This document shows positions 1-13,068 of a stretch of DNA of 64,000 nt, in pieces (the stretch's first letter is position 1; each line of letters starts with the position of its first letter). Below the pieces are notes generated by a model. It did not search any database, had not been told where the DNA came from, and was given only the letters and a program-made list of their open reading frames with translations. The translations under genes were made by a program, and so were the position numbers. Location of the stretch: assembly GCA_023213395.1 (NCBI GenBank), contig CM041465.1, forward strand, positions 37,641,741 through 37,705,740, read 5' to 3'. Origin of the DNA: Cycas panzhihuaensis. Its lineage: Eukaryota; Cycadophyta.

Positions 1-345
1 AACCGCTGGCAAAACCTTAGGAGATGAAATAAAAAAGCAATTGTTGGAAGATAGATAACAAAGTGTCGCTACTGGACTGGTCTGCTTTAAAGACAATGCC
101 CTAAATATCAAGAGAATGCAAAAAGAGCGTCTCGCCTATGTCGTTACTACCTCGAATACAAAGACAAACAAAGACGAAGAGCTAGTCATCGCCTCGAATG
201 CAAAGATGAACAAAGACACAGAGCTACTGCCATAGCCGTCTCGACCTGAAGATTGATCCAACACCATCGCTGCCGCCTCGACCTGAATACACAAATAAAC
301 AGGTAGGGTTTCCTAACCCTAAAAGGACATAAAATAAAATTAAAT
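1..345. other. Window edge, moderately GC-rich flank, no gene recognised
   Basis: This stretch is less AT-rich than what follows and holds a short tandem repeat at 151-237. No open frame longer than about 60 residues and no recognisable motif was found on either strand. It could be the cut end of another repeat reaching in from the left. Confidence 0.4.
151..237. repeat. Tandem repeat, two ~42-bp copies
   Basis: Copy 1 (151-192) and copy 2 (193-234) both start CTCGAATRCAAAGA and run through ACAAAGACR..AGAGCTA. They differ at a handful of positions. A weaker third start (TCTCGACCTGAAGA) follows at about 239. Confidence 0.7.
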
Positions 346-1150
346 ATGATATAACATTTTTTGTTATTCAATTAATCTAATTAAATGTTTTACCCCCCCC
401 CCCCTAACATTTAATCAAACGATTTAGCATAACATGAAAGAGGTGTAGTTCGCCCCCCTGCCTCCCCCCTTTTTTATATTTTAATAATTAATTTAAGATG
501 TTTAATCAAACTTACTTAACCTTAAGATAAGTTATCAATTTCATCCTAATAATCAATTAAATCAAAGTGAGAACACTTCTCCACTTTTGATTCAATTTTA
601 CACCTCTCCTTTTCTTAATTATTTATTTTCTTTTAAACCCTATAATTTAAATGCTAATATATAGTCATAAACCCCCTACTTATCCATCATTTAATAAATC
701 CATAGTAAAACTTTAGGATTTCTTAAATTAACTTGATTTCTTGCATCCAATTCCCTACATCACTTTTAATTAAATCATTTATCAAGTTGATACCTTTTCA
801 AAAAATTAATCTATATTAATAATAAGGGGAATATTTATCTCTAATTTTCTTTTTCTTTAGGAGAGGGTATCTAAACAAATTATCTCAAATAATAATAATG
901 ATCTTAAACACCTTTATTCATGTCTCTGTCACAAATATTAGATTAAACATCTTCATTAATTATCAATGAAAAATTAAAGGATACATTTAATATTTAGTGG
1001 TTATCAATGAGTTTTGTAACTTATTTAATTTATTAATTCACCTACAGTCAAACTTATCAAAACCTCTTTTAAGAGGATCTCAAATCATCTACAGTTAAAC
1101 TTATCAAAACCTCTTTCAATAGGATCTCTAATCATCATTTTATATCTATA
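346..1150. other. AT-rich stretch upstream of copia A1, no LTR found
   Basis: Very AT-rich, with a run of 12 C at 393-404. A 5' LTR matching the A1 3' LTR (start TGTTAGGAATATTAATG at 5336) was looked for here and not found, so A1 has lost its 5' LTR. The only structure seen is the tandem repeat at 1042-1135. Confidence 0.45.
1042..1135. repeat. Tandem repeat, two 47-bp copies
   Basis: Copies at 1042-1088 and 1089-1135 share CTACAGTYAAACTTATCAAA and AGGATCTC-AATCAT. They lie directly before the A1 gag start and differ at only a few positions. Confidence 0.75.
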
Positions 1151-2060
1151 ATGGCACTCATGCTAAGTTCAATCCCCTGTATACCAATTCCAGTTTTAAA
1201 TGGCTCAAATTATGCTGACTAGAAAAATCAAATATCCCATCAGCTTAAATAATAAAAGATATGGCGATATGTTACAAGTGAATTTGCAAAACCAAAAGAT
1301 GAAAAATTAGAAAGTTATATGGTCTATCTGATGAATTGTGATGGAGCCCTAGGCACTATCCTATCGTCTCTTTCACCTGACATCAGTCGGTAATTCTCTG
1401 ATACAGATGATCTTGCCACCGTTTGGAAAACTCTTAAGGAAAAGTACAACAAGGTCGACTCACAACAATTAGATGTCCTAGAATAACAATTATATAACCT
1501 CAAGTATGATGAATTTTTTAAAGTCGAAGATTTCTTATCTAAAATTTAACTTATCAACAAATAACTAAGAAATTATATTAAATCTATAGTAAAAGTAGGT
1601 GATAAAGAAGAAAAAGTCATACATGCTAAAGATGATGATACACTTATTCATTTAGTAATAAATAAACTTCTAAAGCATTTTAATCTCTTCAATAATGCTA
1701 GAGAGCAAGCTGGTAATCCACTAGTAACATTTAATCAGTTGACAAATCAACTGATAGAACACCAAACAATGTTGATTCAAACTAGAAAATTAAAGGATCC
1801 TTCTCATGCTTTCTTTTCAAAATCAAAACTACAAAATAAAACTTAATATCAAAATATTTATAATAGTAATTCTAAGTTTCAGAAACCTCACATAAGTCCA
1901 CCAACTACTTCTCAAAATAATACTAAGTATTCTAGACCACCTAGATACTAGAATACCTCTAAATAATTCGTTCTAAATCAGAACATTGTAAATCCTTCAC
2001 AGAATATCATTTGTGCTTATAGCCACAAAAAAAACCACACTATTAATGTTTATAGAAATA
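1151..2060 (+). pseudogene. Copia A1 gag remnant
   Basis: Conceptual translation from the ATG at 1151 gives a copia-type gag. It has the LNGSNYADW-like opening, where W is now a stop, then a UBN2-like core including MNCDGALGTILSSLSPDI, TVWKTLKEKYNKVDSQQL and LVINKLLKHFNLF. At least eight in-frame stops are visible, many where Gln or Trp would be expected. A basic tail reaches about 2060 without a clear CCHC knuckle. In a live element this protein would form the capsid; this copy cannot. It sits directly upstream of the A1 pol remnant in the same orientation. Confidence 0.8.
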
Positions 2061-2177
2061 GAATAGCTTCAAAAGCTTGAAATTTCTCTAAGGGAATTCA
2101 ATCATGAACCCAATCACATAATTATTCTTTAACTACTACAACCTTTGCCTTTGTTGCTCTATCTAATCTATCACCTT

Positions 2178-5100
2178 AATGGATTCTTGACTCTTATGCT
2201 TCCCATCATATGATAGGACACCAGGAGAATTTAACCACTTATCAATCTGATACTAACTCTGAAGAAGAGATTTCTTTTGGGAGTGGATCTCAACTCAAAG
2301 TAAAAGGATCAGGTGATATCACTTTGAAAGATGGTTCAATCAAGGACGTATTCTACGTGCCTGGTTTGTTACTAAATATTCTTTCTATTTACCAAATCTG
2401 CCAAAAAGACCTTATTGTCAAATTCTGGAAAGATAAATTGATTATTAAACAACCTTTAAACAAATTCAGATCTATCGCTTCCAAACTTGTTGATCATAAA
2501 ATAGGTCTCTATAACTTAACTAGTTTATAAAATACTAAAACAAAGTCTTTTAGTGCCTTTGTAGCCAAATCTAATCTAGTCAGTAAATTATGGCATGCAC
2601 GGTTTGGCTATACTAGCTATGGTAAACTTCATTATCTAAAAAGACATGATATAGTTCAAGGTCTTCCCCCCTTAACTTCTATCTATGGTGTTTGTGAAGC
2701 TTGTGTAATAGGTAAGCAACACATGGATCCGTTTCCACATTAGACTTAATTCAAAGTGAAAGTTCCACTTGAACTTGTTCACTCTAATATATGTAGACCA
2801 TTCTAAGTAACTTCATACTTTGGAAGTCATTATTTCATCACCTTTATTGATGATTTTTTAAGAAAATGTTGGGTGTACACATAAAACTAGAAATCAAGTG
2901 TTTGACATCTTTATTGAATTCAAAACACTTGTTGAAAATCAATCTAATTCAAAAATCAAAATTTTTAGATCAGACAATGCTAAAGAATACCTAAGTAGTA
3001 AGTTTATTTCTTTCTGCAAAAAGCAAGGAATTCAATTTCAACATTTAGTTGCTTACACTCCTCAACAAAATGATGTTTCTGAACATAAAAACCATACTCT
3101 AGTCAAAATGACATGATGCATGCTACATGCAAAGAATCTTGATTTAAAGTTATGGGCAGAAGTAATTACTTACTCTAACTATTTACTAAATCATCTACCT
3201 AGTAAGACCTTAAAGAATATTACACCAGAACAGAAGTGGTTTGGTCGTAAACCTTTAGTTAAACATATTAAAATCTTTGGAAATATTACGTGAGGACACA
3301 TTCCCAAAGAAAAACGTAAGAAACTAGATCCTAAAAGTTTAAAATACATCTTCTTTGGTTACAGCAAAGAAAGTAAAGTCTATAGACTTCTAAATCCAAT
3401 CACACATAAAATCTCGATCTTACATGATATAATATTTGATGAAGAAGGATCTATATCAAATTCTACTTATGTAGATCTTCCAATTGAGAATTTGTTAACT
3501 AACACTTATTTGGTTGACCCCTTAGAAAAACAAGTTAACTTTAAATGATAGAATCTTTATCTATACAAGTCAAGAATTAGACTTTATCTAAACCAACTGC
3601 TATAGATACTTCCTCCCAGCCAATTTCTTCATATCAACCAATTACTATAGAAACTTCTACAAACAAATAACTTGTATGGGCAAAGAAAACTCTTTCTGAT
3701 GCTGGATCTGACGTAGGTAATCCTTCAGATATTAGGAGAACATGTTCTAAAAAACTACAAATTAATTATGTACTAATGGCTAAAATAATATCCAATAATG
3801 ATCATAAAATATTTAAACAAGCTAGTAACAATCTTATTACTTTACTACCAGGAAAGAATCTAGTTTATTATAAATAGGTTTATCGAACTAGATTTAATTC
3901 AATAGGAGCTGTTGAAAAATACAAAGCTCTCTTAGTTGCAAAAGGTTTCTCACAAATTGATGGTATCGATTATAATGAAACCTTCACCCCTATTGCAAAA
4001 ATAAATACTATCAAAACTGTTATTGCTCTAGCATCCAAATTTGGTTGGGAAATCCATTAAATGGATGTTAAGAGCACTTTTTTAAATGGTGATCTCAAAG
4101 AAGAAATCTATATGACTTAACCTCTTAGCTTTGTTGACAATCCTAACTTGGTTTGCAAATTAAAGAAATCAATCTATGGGTTGAAACAAGCTCCTTAAGA
4201 TTGGTAAACAAAAGTAGATGATTATCTTACTTAAAATAAATACACTAGATGTATTAGTGATCCAAACCTCTACTTTAAATGTGAAGATAAGAATATTACC
4301 ATATTAATTCTATATGTTGATGATATCATCATCACAGGATCTTCTAACAACAATATTCATCAACTAAAATCAATCTTGATGAATAAATTTGAAATGACTG
4401 ACTTAAGTCTTTTACATTATTTCCTCGGATTACAAATTTATTAAAATGATTCAAAAATAGCAATATCTCAACCTAAATATATTTTAGACTTAATCAAAAT
4501 ATTTAAAATGAAAAATTCTAAACCTACTTCTAATCCCTTACAATCAGGAGTTAAGTTATCTACTGATTGTTCTACACCACTTTGTGACCTAATATTATAT
4601 AGGCAACTCATTGGAAGCCTAATTTATTTAACACATACTCGACTGGATATCTCCTATGTCGTTGTTCTATGTTCGCAATATATGCAAAAACTACATTAAT
4701 CACATTAGAAAGCTGCTAAACATATTTTCAGATATCTTCAAGGTACTATTTTTTATGGCTTAACTTATAATTTTTGCAATAACCCTCTAACATTAACAAG
4801 ATATACAAATTCAGATTAGGCAAGAGACTCCAATGACTGAAAATCAATAGTTGGCTATGTTTTTTTCTTAGATTCCTCATCTATTACTTAGTCTAGTAAA
4901 AAAATGAAAGCTCTAGCTTTATCAACAACAGAAGCTAAATATCGAGCACTTGTTGAAGCTAGAAAGAAGCATTATGGATCAAATCTCTTTTAAGTGAAAT
5001 TGGTCTACTTCCAAACTCTTCTATAAAACTTAAAGTTGATAATCAAGGTGCTATTACTATTGCTACGAATCCTGTTGCTCATTTAAGAACTAAGCATATA

Positions 5101-5277
5101 GAATTGCATCAACATTTTATACATAATCTTGTTACTAATAATATTATTCATTTATCTTATTGTCCTACAGATCTATAGGTTGCTGACATTCTTACTAAAT
5201 CATTGACTGAAGTGAAGTTTTTACAACTACGAGATTTATTGAAGATACAAGAAGTCTCCATCAAAGAGGGATCAACA
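2178..5277 (+). pseudogene. Copia A1 pol remnant (protease, integrase, RT, RNase H)
   Basis: Domains appear in Ty1/copia order. Protease: WILDSYASHHM at about 2178, where the usual DSG is DSY. GAG-pre-integrase: LWHARFGYTSYGKL with CEAC at about 2590-2715. Integrase: RSDNAKEY and a TPQQNDVSEHKN motif at about 2960-3090, but the first catalytic Asp (HSD) reads HSN. Reverse transcriptase: MDVKSTFLNGDLKEEIYM, KLKKSIYGLKQAP and YVDDIIITG at about 4060-4340. RNase H: about 4800-5280, with a frameshift near 4960. Stops are scattered throughout, mostly TAG or TAA. The integrase-before-RT order shows copia rather than gypsy. It is non-functional. Confidence 0.93.
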
Positions 5278-5326
5278 TGATGAAGACCTTTTTTATCTTC
5301 TATATTATACAAAAAAAGTTAACATT

Positions 5327-5771
5327 AAAGGGGGATGTTAGGAATATTAATGTTATCTTTTTATGTCACATGTGAAAAATGTAAACTTAAGTTACTAAGG
5401 TCAATTTGATATAATTTATGTTTAATTATTGTTTATTTTGTAAGTTCATTAAAATGAGCAACTGCCCATTTCAGTGAACCTCTTACTCGTTAAAACGCTC
5501 CTCCTAGAATCTAGGAGGTAGTCTGGTTATCAAAAGTTTTTCTTAAGGCTAGTCCGAAGGTATTGTCTGGTATGGAGGTATGTCAGTCTGGTTAGATTCT
5601 TGTCTTATGTGCATATATTCTCGACCAATAGATCAACTTTCAGAGGTGGTTTTTCTTCCCCAGAAGGGGTTTTCCACCTACCAATAATGTGTATCTATGT
5701 AATGTCTATTTTTGAATTGTTTGTGCTTTATATTTAATTAATATGTTACATATGATACCTCTTTCATTACA
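5327..5771 (+). repeat. Copia A1 polypurine tract and 3' LTR
   Basis: The polypurine tract AAAGGGGGA (5327-5335) is followed by the LTR start TGTTAGGAATATTAATG at 5336. The end is placed at CATTACA (5771), a canonical CA just before element A2 begins, but without a second LTR this end is an estimate. The LTR contains a near-perfect palindrome (5500-5518) and a C-rich/G-rich hairpin near 5655-5680. Confidence 0.75.
5500..5518. repeat. 19-bp palindrome in A1 LTR
   Basis: CCTCCTAGAATCTAGGAGG is two perfect 9-bp inverted arms around one A. It would form a short hairpin in the LTR transcript. Confidence 0.85.
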
Positions 5772-5786
5772 AATTTTAAATTAGAG

Positions 5787-8700
5787 TGGTGCACAGATTA
5801 TCCTTGGTGATGCTTGCATCTTGCCAATAGAAGGTATCAGTGAAGTTTCCATTATAGGAGGTAAATTTACTAGGGTGTATTATGCACCGAAGATGTAGTT
5901 GAACCTTCTTTCAGCTCAAGATATCTACAAACAAGGTATGAAGGTGAAGCTTTATGATGACAAATGCTTGATTAAGGATCTAAAACAGAACTTTACTTTC
6001 ATAGCTACTGGGAAAGTCAGGGACAACTTTTGGGTCTTTAAAAATTTTTAGTCTTAGAAGAAGTCCTATGCCTTTATTGCCAGTGTAGATGATGTGAGTA
6101 AGTTATGGCATAATTACCTCAGTCCCTTAATTATAGGGGTATTGTACTGTTTAAGAGGTTGAAGATGGTGGAAGGATTATCGTCAGTTACCTGCTCAGAT
6201 GGTGTGTGCGAAGGGTGTATGTATGTCAAGCACCACCACTATCCTTTTACTCGGGATAATGCCTAGAGAGCCAAGAAGAAGTTGGAGCTTGTACATTCAG
6301 ATCTAATGGGCCCTCTTCCTAACCCTTTGATATCTGGAGCTCGGTATACCCTTGTATTTATGGATGATTACACTAAGAAGGCCTGGGTTTACTTTCTCAA
6401 GAACAAGTCATATGTGTTTGATCACTTTCATGATTGGTAAGCGATGGTTGAAAATGAATGTGATAAGAAAGTAAAGTCATTAAAAAGTGATAATAGGAAG
6501 GAATATGACAACAATGTGTTTAATTAGTTTACTATGATCATGGTATAAAGAAGGAATTTACAGTACCATATACCCCAAAATAGAATGGAGTTTCTAAAAG
6601 AAAGAACTATACCATGATGGAGATGGCGAGGTGTATGGTGCATGCTCAAAACTTGCTACCATAATTTTGGGCAAAAGTTGTGGTGATTGTTATTTATATT
6701 TTGAACTAGGTACCCACTCAAGTAGTTCATAGCATGACCCCTAAAGAGAAATGGACCAGTCATAAATGTATTATTAGCCATTTAAGAACATTTAGGTATA
6801 TCATATACGCCCACATCCCAGATGATACCCAAAAGAAGTTAGATTAGAAAAGTCTAAAGTGCATATTCATGGGGTATTGTATAGAGAACAAAGCCTACAG
6901 GCTATGGGATCCTTAGGGGGAAAAAGACTATGGTTAGTCAAGATGTCAAATTTGATGAGACATCGACATATCATGCTAACAGATTATTAGAGGAGTTATT
7001 TTACCCCCCCTTCTCCTATTCCTAGATCCACTAAGTGAAGAGGACAATAAGCCAATCGTTGAAACACCTAAGGAAGTAAGATCAAGTGGGACATGTAATA
7101 GTAAGGAGTTTCCATAAGTTGAAGCACCTCTAACAATGGATCCTTCAATACCTTTATGGGCAAGGAAGACTATAGAAGATTCTAGTGTGGCAATGCAAAC
7201 CTTAACTGATGATCAAAGAACACAAAGTCAATATGTAAGTCAAACTCTACTAGTAGATACCAATGACTCTAGTGATCATGATTCATTCATTGAAGTGAAA
7301 GGAGATCCAAGATGGAGAGCTACAATAGAGGAGGAGTATAGTTCTCTACTGAAGAATAATACATGGGATTTAGTTCTACTACCTTCGACAAAGAAGCTTG
7401 TAGGATACAAGTGGGTCTACAAGATAAAGTTCCATTCTGATGGAGAGGTGGACAAGTTTAAAGCTAGACTTGTTATGTAGGGATTCAAGCAAAAAGAAGG
7501 AATTAACTATGAGAAGACATTTATACCAGTCTCCAAAATGACAATGGTCCATTTGTTAATTTCCTTAGTAGCAGCTTATGGTTGGGAGTTACATCAGATG
7601 GACATAAAGTCCCCATTCCTTAATGGAGATATAAAGGAGGAGATATATATGTCACAACCTCTGGAATTTATTAAGGATGGCCAAGAGCATCTTGTTTGTC
7701 ATTTGAAGAAGTCAATCTATGGCTTGAAACAAGCACCTCGTGCTTAGTATGAAAGATGGATGCAAAGTTAAAAGTTGAAGGTTTTAAGATTTCTGAACTC
7801 GACCTGAATTTGTATATGAAGAGAAGAGGGACTTCAATAGTAGCTTACATGGTGTATATGGATGATTTAGTCATTGACAATAGCTGTGGCAAGGCTATTT
7901 CTAAAGTCAAATCTAATCTGGGAGTTTCATTTGACATGATAGACCTTGAGAGACTTCACTACTTCTTGGGCATTCAGGTCAAGCATATGGATGACAAGAT
8001 TGTGTTGTTGTAGTCTTAGTATATGAAAAACTTATTGGAGAAATTTGGAATGTAGCATTATAAACCAGATGTAACACCATGTGTAAAAGATGTTAAGTTA
8101 TAGAAGGATATGGCTAAGCCCTCTATAGATGGCATATAGTATTGCTAGTTGGTAGGGAGTATGATGTATGTGACTTATACTGGGCTTAATATTGCATAGG
8201 TTGTTGGGTTAGTTTCCCTCTATATGCAGAATCCTCAGGAACCTCATTTGGTTGTAGCAAAGTGGATTCTGAAGTATTTAAAGGGGACTATTAATCTTGG
8301 TCTTGAATACCATTGAGGTGAAGAGATATAATTACATGGCTATACAAATACTGATTGGGGAGGAGATTCCAATGATTAGAAGTTCGTTGTTGTATACATG
8401 TTTGGTGTTGACAATGGATTTATTTCATGGCAGTCAAAGAAGCAACAAATAGTGGTACTCTCTTCTACAGAGGCAGAATAACAAGGACTTAGTGTAGGTG
8501 TGAAAGAAACTATATGGTTGGAAGGTCTCTTGGAGTTTCTTGGAGTCTCAAATGGACACCCAATTATCTTTGTTAATAACTAAAGTACCATTCACCTATC
8601 AAAGAATCCAGAGTTTCATACATATATGAAGCATATTAAGATTCAACACCATTACATTTATGAACAGATCAAATCAGGGAAGCTATAGCTTGACTATTAT

Positions 8701-8806
8701 TTGAGTAAATTCCAGCTTGTAAATGTGTTGACCAAACCTCTCATTGAAGATCAATTCACGAAGATGCATACTGGACTTGGACTCACCAATGTTATCCTTG
8801 AGGGGG
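5787..8806 (+). pseudogene. Copia A2 pol remnant, 5'-truncated
   Basis: The element begins abruptly inside the protease (GDACILPIEG, then LNLLSAQDIYKQGM), so gag, 5' LTR and the catalytic DSG are missing. Next come GAG-pre-integrase (CEGCMYVKH), integrase (VHSDLMGPL, KSDNRKEY, and NGVSKRKN with the last acidic residue as Lys), RT (MDIKSPFLNGDIKEEIYM, HLKKSIYGLKQAPRA, YMDDLVID) and RNase H (LSSTEAE, then VLTKPLIEDQF). The longest clean frame is 7136-7480, covering the RT start. Most stops are TAG. Frameshifts occur near 6530 and 7750. It abuts the A1 LTR on the left and its own LTR on the right. Confidence 0.92.
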
Positions 8807-9254
8807 GATGTATTAATAAGGATAAAGAAGCCACAGGATAATCCCAACCTTTGTGATAACATAACTGTTGCAGTTAGTAGGCTCCCCGCATTCACATTAA
8901 GGGGGGATGATAATGTGGCAGTTAATTATTTAGCCACTTAGTTAATATTAATGTGGTTTAATTCAGTGAAAGGGTGTGAAGCCAAAATGTGCAACTTATT
9001 CGGAGGGTCATAACCTAAATCGAATGATACCTCTTAAGAGAATATAAATGCCTTGAGGCCTTGTGTATTCATCATCCAAGATCATTGTATCAATCCATTA
9101 TGCAATAATCTAAGAGATCCATCAAGGATCCTTTGGTGGTGGGTTTTTTCTCAAAAGGGTTTCCCCATGTAAATCTTGTGTACTGCGTATCTATTTTCTG
9201 TATATATATTTGTCTGCTTGATGTGTATGGTAAACGATTTTACAATTAGAAACA
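8798..9254 (+). repeat. Copia A2 double polypurine tract and 3' LTR
   Basis: Two G-rich purine tracts are present: TTGAGGGGGGA (8798-8808, overlapping the end of the coding frame) and AAGGGGGGA (8899-8907). The LTR is placed from TGATAATGTGGC at 8908, because the related element C has the same two-tract layout with its LTR after the second. The LTR contains GGGTTTTTTCTCAAAAGGG near 9147-9165 and is placed to end at ...TAGAAACA (9254). The end is uncertain. Confidence 0.65.
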
Positions 9255-9274
9255 TTTTGTATGATTTCATGTTC

Positions 9275-11160
9275 TTGAATAGACCCAAAGGAAAGAAAGG
9301 TTATAGTTAGTAGAGATGTTGTATTTAAAGAAGATGACTATTATTAATAAAATTATGTTCAATGTAAAAGTAAGAATATTATGATCAACCTTTATTCATA
9401 TCCAAGATCTATATATATACCACCAAGATAGGATTTAGGATAAAATGTTAGTGTATCAAGGCCAAGTAATGAGGGAACCTCCACTCAACCTTAAAGGTTT
9501 CCCAAATGGGTTCAAAGAAGCCATGAATTAGATAATATATTAGATAATAACTTTGACAGGAGATCTACCCATTCACATTGAGTTAACTTCACCCTTATAA
9601 GTCAAGTAATGGAAGTCTATAAGCCTCATACTTTTAAAGAGGTAGATGCTTATGATGAATGGAGAAAAGCTATGGAAGAGGAGTATAATTCTATAGTTAA
9701 AAATGATACATGGGAACTTGTTGATCTTCCTTATGATAAAATAGCCATTGGAACCAAATGGGTCTATAAGACCAAGTTTAGATCTGATGGATCCATTGAT
9801 AAACATAAAGCTAGACTTATTACCAAAGGATGTGCACAAAGAGAAGGTATAATTATAATGAAATATTTGCCCCTATTACTCGAATGGACATAGTTCAAAT
9901 GATGTTAAGTCTAGCAGCCTAAAAATATTAGGATATTCATCAAATGAGTGTCAAGAGTACCTTTCTCAATGTCTGCATTAAAGAGGTAATATATATTCAA
10001 CAACCAAAAGGTTTTGAAGTCAAGAGGGAAGAAAATAAAATGTATAAACTTGAAAAGGCACTTTATGGATTGAAATAAGTACCTAGAGCATGGTACTCTA
10101 GGATAGATAAATATTTCAGATATCAAGGATTTGAGAGAACCCAATCAGATCTAAATCTGTATACCAAAATAGAAGGAGACTCCATATTGATTATGGGACT
10201 TTATATTAACGATCTGATCTATTCAGGAAATGACTCCCACCTTTCTCAGAAATTCAAGGATGACATGTGCAAAGAGTTTGAAATGACAGATTTAAGGTTA
10301 ATATATTACTTCCTAGGATTGGAAGTTTAGTAAGATGATGATGGTATCTTTATTTCTCAAAGGAAATATACCTTAGACTTACTCCAAAATCTTAAGATGA
10401 GTAATTGCAAAGCCTTGTCCACACCAGCAAAAGTTCAAATCAAATTATCTAAACTTAATGATTCTACTCCTATTGATCATATATTATATAAATAATTGAT
10501 TAGAAGCATAATATATTTGACATCAACATGACCAGATATTATGCATGCAGTGAGTGTCATATTAAGATTTATGCAAGATCCTAAATCTACACATTGGAAA
10601 GTAGTTAAATGTATACTAAGGTATCTAAAGGGAACGATAGACTATGGGCTACATTATAAAACTTTATTAAATTTTAGATTGATTAGGTATATAAATTTTG
10701 ATTGGGTAGGTGATGTTAATGATAAAAAGTCTACTTCTAGATATGCCTTTAGTTTAGGTTCAATAGCTATAGCATGGAGTACCAAAAAGTAGAATACCGT
10801 CTCCCTATCTATAGTAGAAGTAGAATATAAGGTAGCAGTATCAAGTGTATGTAAAATGATTGGATATACCATCTACTACATGATCTTTAGTTGAAACAAG
10901 ATGGTCCTACCAAAATATGGTGTGATAATTAGAGCACTATTCAAATGACACTTAATTTAGTTTTCTATGGAAGAACTAAATACATTGAGATGCAATATCA
11001 TTTCATTTGGAAACTTGTCAAAGTAAGAGAACTAAAGTTGGTTTATTGTAGTATAGAAGATTAGAAATCAGACCTTTTTACAAAGGTACTTTAGAGAGTT
11101 AAGTTCCATAAATTTAGAGATATGCTTGGATTTATACAAAATGAACATTATGGGGGAGAA
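9275..11160 (+). pseudogene. Copia A3 pol remnant, 5'-truncated (relative of B family)
   Basis: It starts in the integrase C-terminus (KVIVSRDVVFKED). The RT region follows, with a clean 94-residue frame from 9609: YKPHTFKEVDAYDEWRKAMEE, TWELVDLP and GTKWVYKTKFRSDG. Then come ALYGLK, YINDLIYSG (for YVDD), the 10541-10792 frame with ILRYLKGTIDYGLHY, and RNase H to FRDMLGFIQNEHYGGEY at about 11110-11163. Frameshifts lie near 9850 and 10855. Its last residues and LTR match the B elements, so it is the best candidate here for the autonomous lineage behind B1, B2 and G. The copy is dead. Confidence 0.9.
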
Positions 11161-11460
11161 TATTAGCATATAACATTCATTTTATTAAAGGTATGCATAA
11201 AGGCATTAGGAATCCATAGGACCACCTTTAAATGTATACAACCAACTTAGGAAAGAGGTATGTATTATGTTATTCATTATTTTATTATTTTAATTTGAAA
11301 AAAGTGATAGTCAATGTTGGGCTTACCCTAATGTCCTGACTATATATTTGAGGTGAAATATTCATCGATGTTCTTTAACACCACTAGCTATTAGAAATTT
11401 GTTAAATATTTTTATCTATATGGTGTAATACTATTCTACTTTATCCCCAGTTGTACTTCA
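11161..11460 (+). repeat. Copia A3 3' LTR (B-type LTR)
   Basis: It follows the purine tract ATGGGGGAGAA. The start TATTAGCATATAACATTC and the segment CATTTTATTAAAGGTATGCA match the B1/B2 LTR start. The end CCCAGTTGTACTTCA matches the B LTR end CCCxxTTTACTTCA. It is 300 bp long. Confidence 0.75.
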
Positions 11461-13068
11461 TAGATTGCCTATATATTGGGCATTTCCCCTATTGTTTGTA
11501 TATTGGATTATTATTAATACATAAGCTTTTTTAGATTAAAGCCTCACGAAGTGATAAATTCACTTGTGAACCTTTATACATCTCAGTTTTGCTCTTGTGT
11601 GATTAAGTATTTTATTATTTGAGTAGTTTTGTTTTGTATTTTGATAGATGCATGTAGTATTTAGATCTTGGAAGAGATTTCACAAATTTTTGAAGCATAA
11701 AGGCCTAAATCTTCCACCACAAATAGCATGACTAGATTTAAAATATACCAAGTAAGAAAAAATAAAAATTAAGGAAGCATAGAGAAGGGCATAACAAAGA
11801 TAGGAAGATTTTTAAGAATTTGGGAGGGAAGGATAAGAAAATTTTAAAATTCATGGCAACAACTGAGGTCACTCATTAAATTTGTCATGAGAGAGATGTG
11901 TGCAAGTAAAGGTAACACATAATTTTGAAGTATAAATTAAGGAATTTGGGTAGAAGTTGGTCATACCAAGTGTGACCAGGTGCAACTAAAGGTATGACCA
12001 GGTGCATCTAAAGGTGCAAATAAGTACAACCGTAGGTGCATCTAGGTGCAACCAAGCATAACCAAAGGTGTAATCAACTACAACCAAGTGTGACCAAGTG
12101 CAATTGGCTATGACTAAAGGTGTGACTAGTGTAACCAACTATGACCAGAAGTGTGACTAGGTCATAATTAGACACTCTAATTAGGATAAAAAAGATAATG
12201 TAATTAAAAAATTAGCCACTAATGTATGGTAGTTACAACCAAATGCATGGGTGTTCTTCTCTTTTATTTTTATTATCTTTTAGTAGTTTCTCAGTTGAAA
12301 GTAGGTGCCACTATGTATAAGTACCAGATATAGCTTTAGATCTATAATACATAGCCTATTTCTAAAGAACAATCCATGTTTAAACTCTCATGTTAGAGTT
12401 TGGACATTTTCTATGAGTATTTTTATGGATGAAAATAATTATTTTGTCTATAATTTCTTTGTGGAAGTAGAGTATGATAAGTTTTGGAAGTTGTTATAAG
12501 TCATAACAGCTTGAATCTATAAATAATTTAGATAAAAATGATCAAATACACATTTTATGCATCATAAAACCTCCATAACTATGTGCTAATATATACATTG
12601 GAAATTTAATAATTTAATTTGATTTTTCATAATCTAAAGTTTATAGTTTTATCAAACTTATTTGAGGAATGCTTTAAAGTTTATCCAACCCATGAGTGAG
12701 GTCATATAGTCTCTTCAATTGACTATGGGGATTTATGAAGAGGGTTGAATGCCCAATTTTTGGATTGCTTTTATTTTTAGGTGATATGTTATTATTGTTT
12801 TGGCCATAACTCCTCCATATAATGTTAAAATTTTATTTCATCTAAAGCATTGGAAAGCCAACTTCCATATCTTTAAAACAAGTAGTTGTAAGGCATATTT
12901 TGATTATATCTTGGTGTAGATTTTAATGAATGACATAAAATAAAGATCTTAGATGTACCTTTTGTTAAATATTTTAGCTTAGTTAATGATGTTTGTTAAG
13001 ATGAATAAGTGTGTTTTCCTTTGTTTATTAGTTTCATATAGACACCAAGTCAATATGAAGGGGGAAAA
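11461..13068. other. Unassigned AT-rich DNA upstream of LTR K
   Basis: No coding motif is recognised. It holds a degenerate GTGCAACYA-type repeat tract (11955-12165) and ends at a purine tract that introduces LTR K, so part of it is probably the decayed inside of element K. Confidence 0.4.
11955..12165. repeat. Degenerate GTGYAACYA(AG)G repeat tract
   Basis: Some fifteen imperfect short units (GTGTGACCAG, GTGCAACTAAAG, GTGCATCTA, GTGTGACTAG and similar) follow each other with irregular spacing of about 10-15 bp. The same motif recurs in the B1 leader at 16125-16330. Confidence 0.7.

Noticed and set aside
8809-8907. A2 LTR starting at the first TG (8809)
   Set aside because: The related element C has its LTR after the second purine tract, and a second clear tract at 8899 precedes TGATAATG. 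The later start is preferred, with some doubt.
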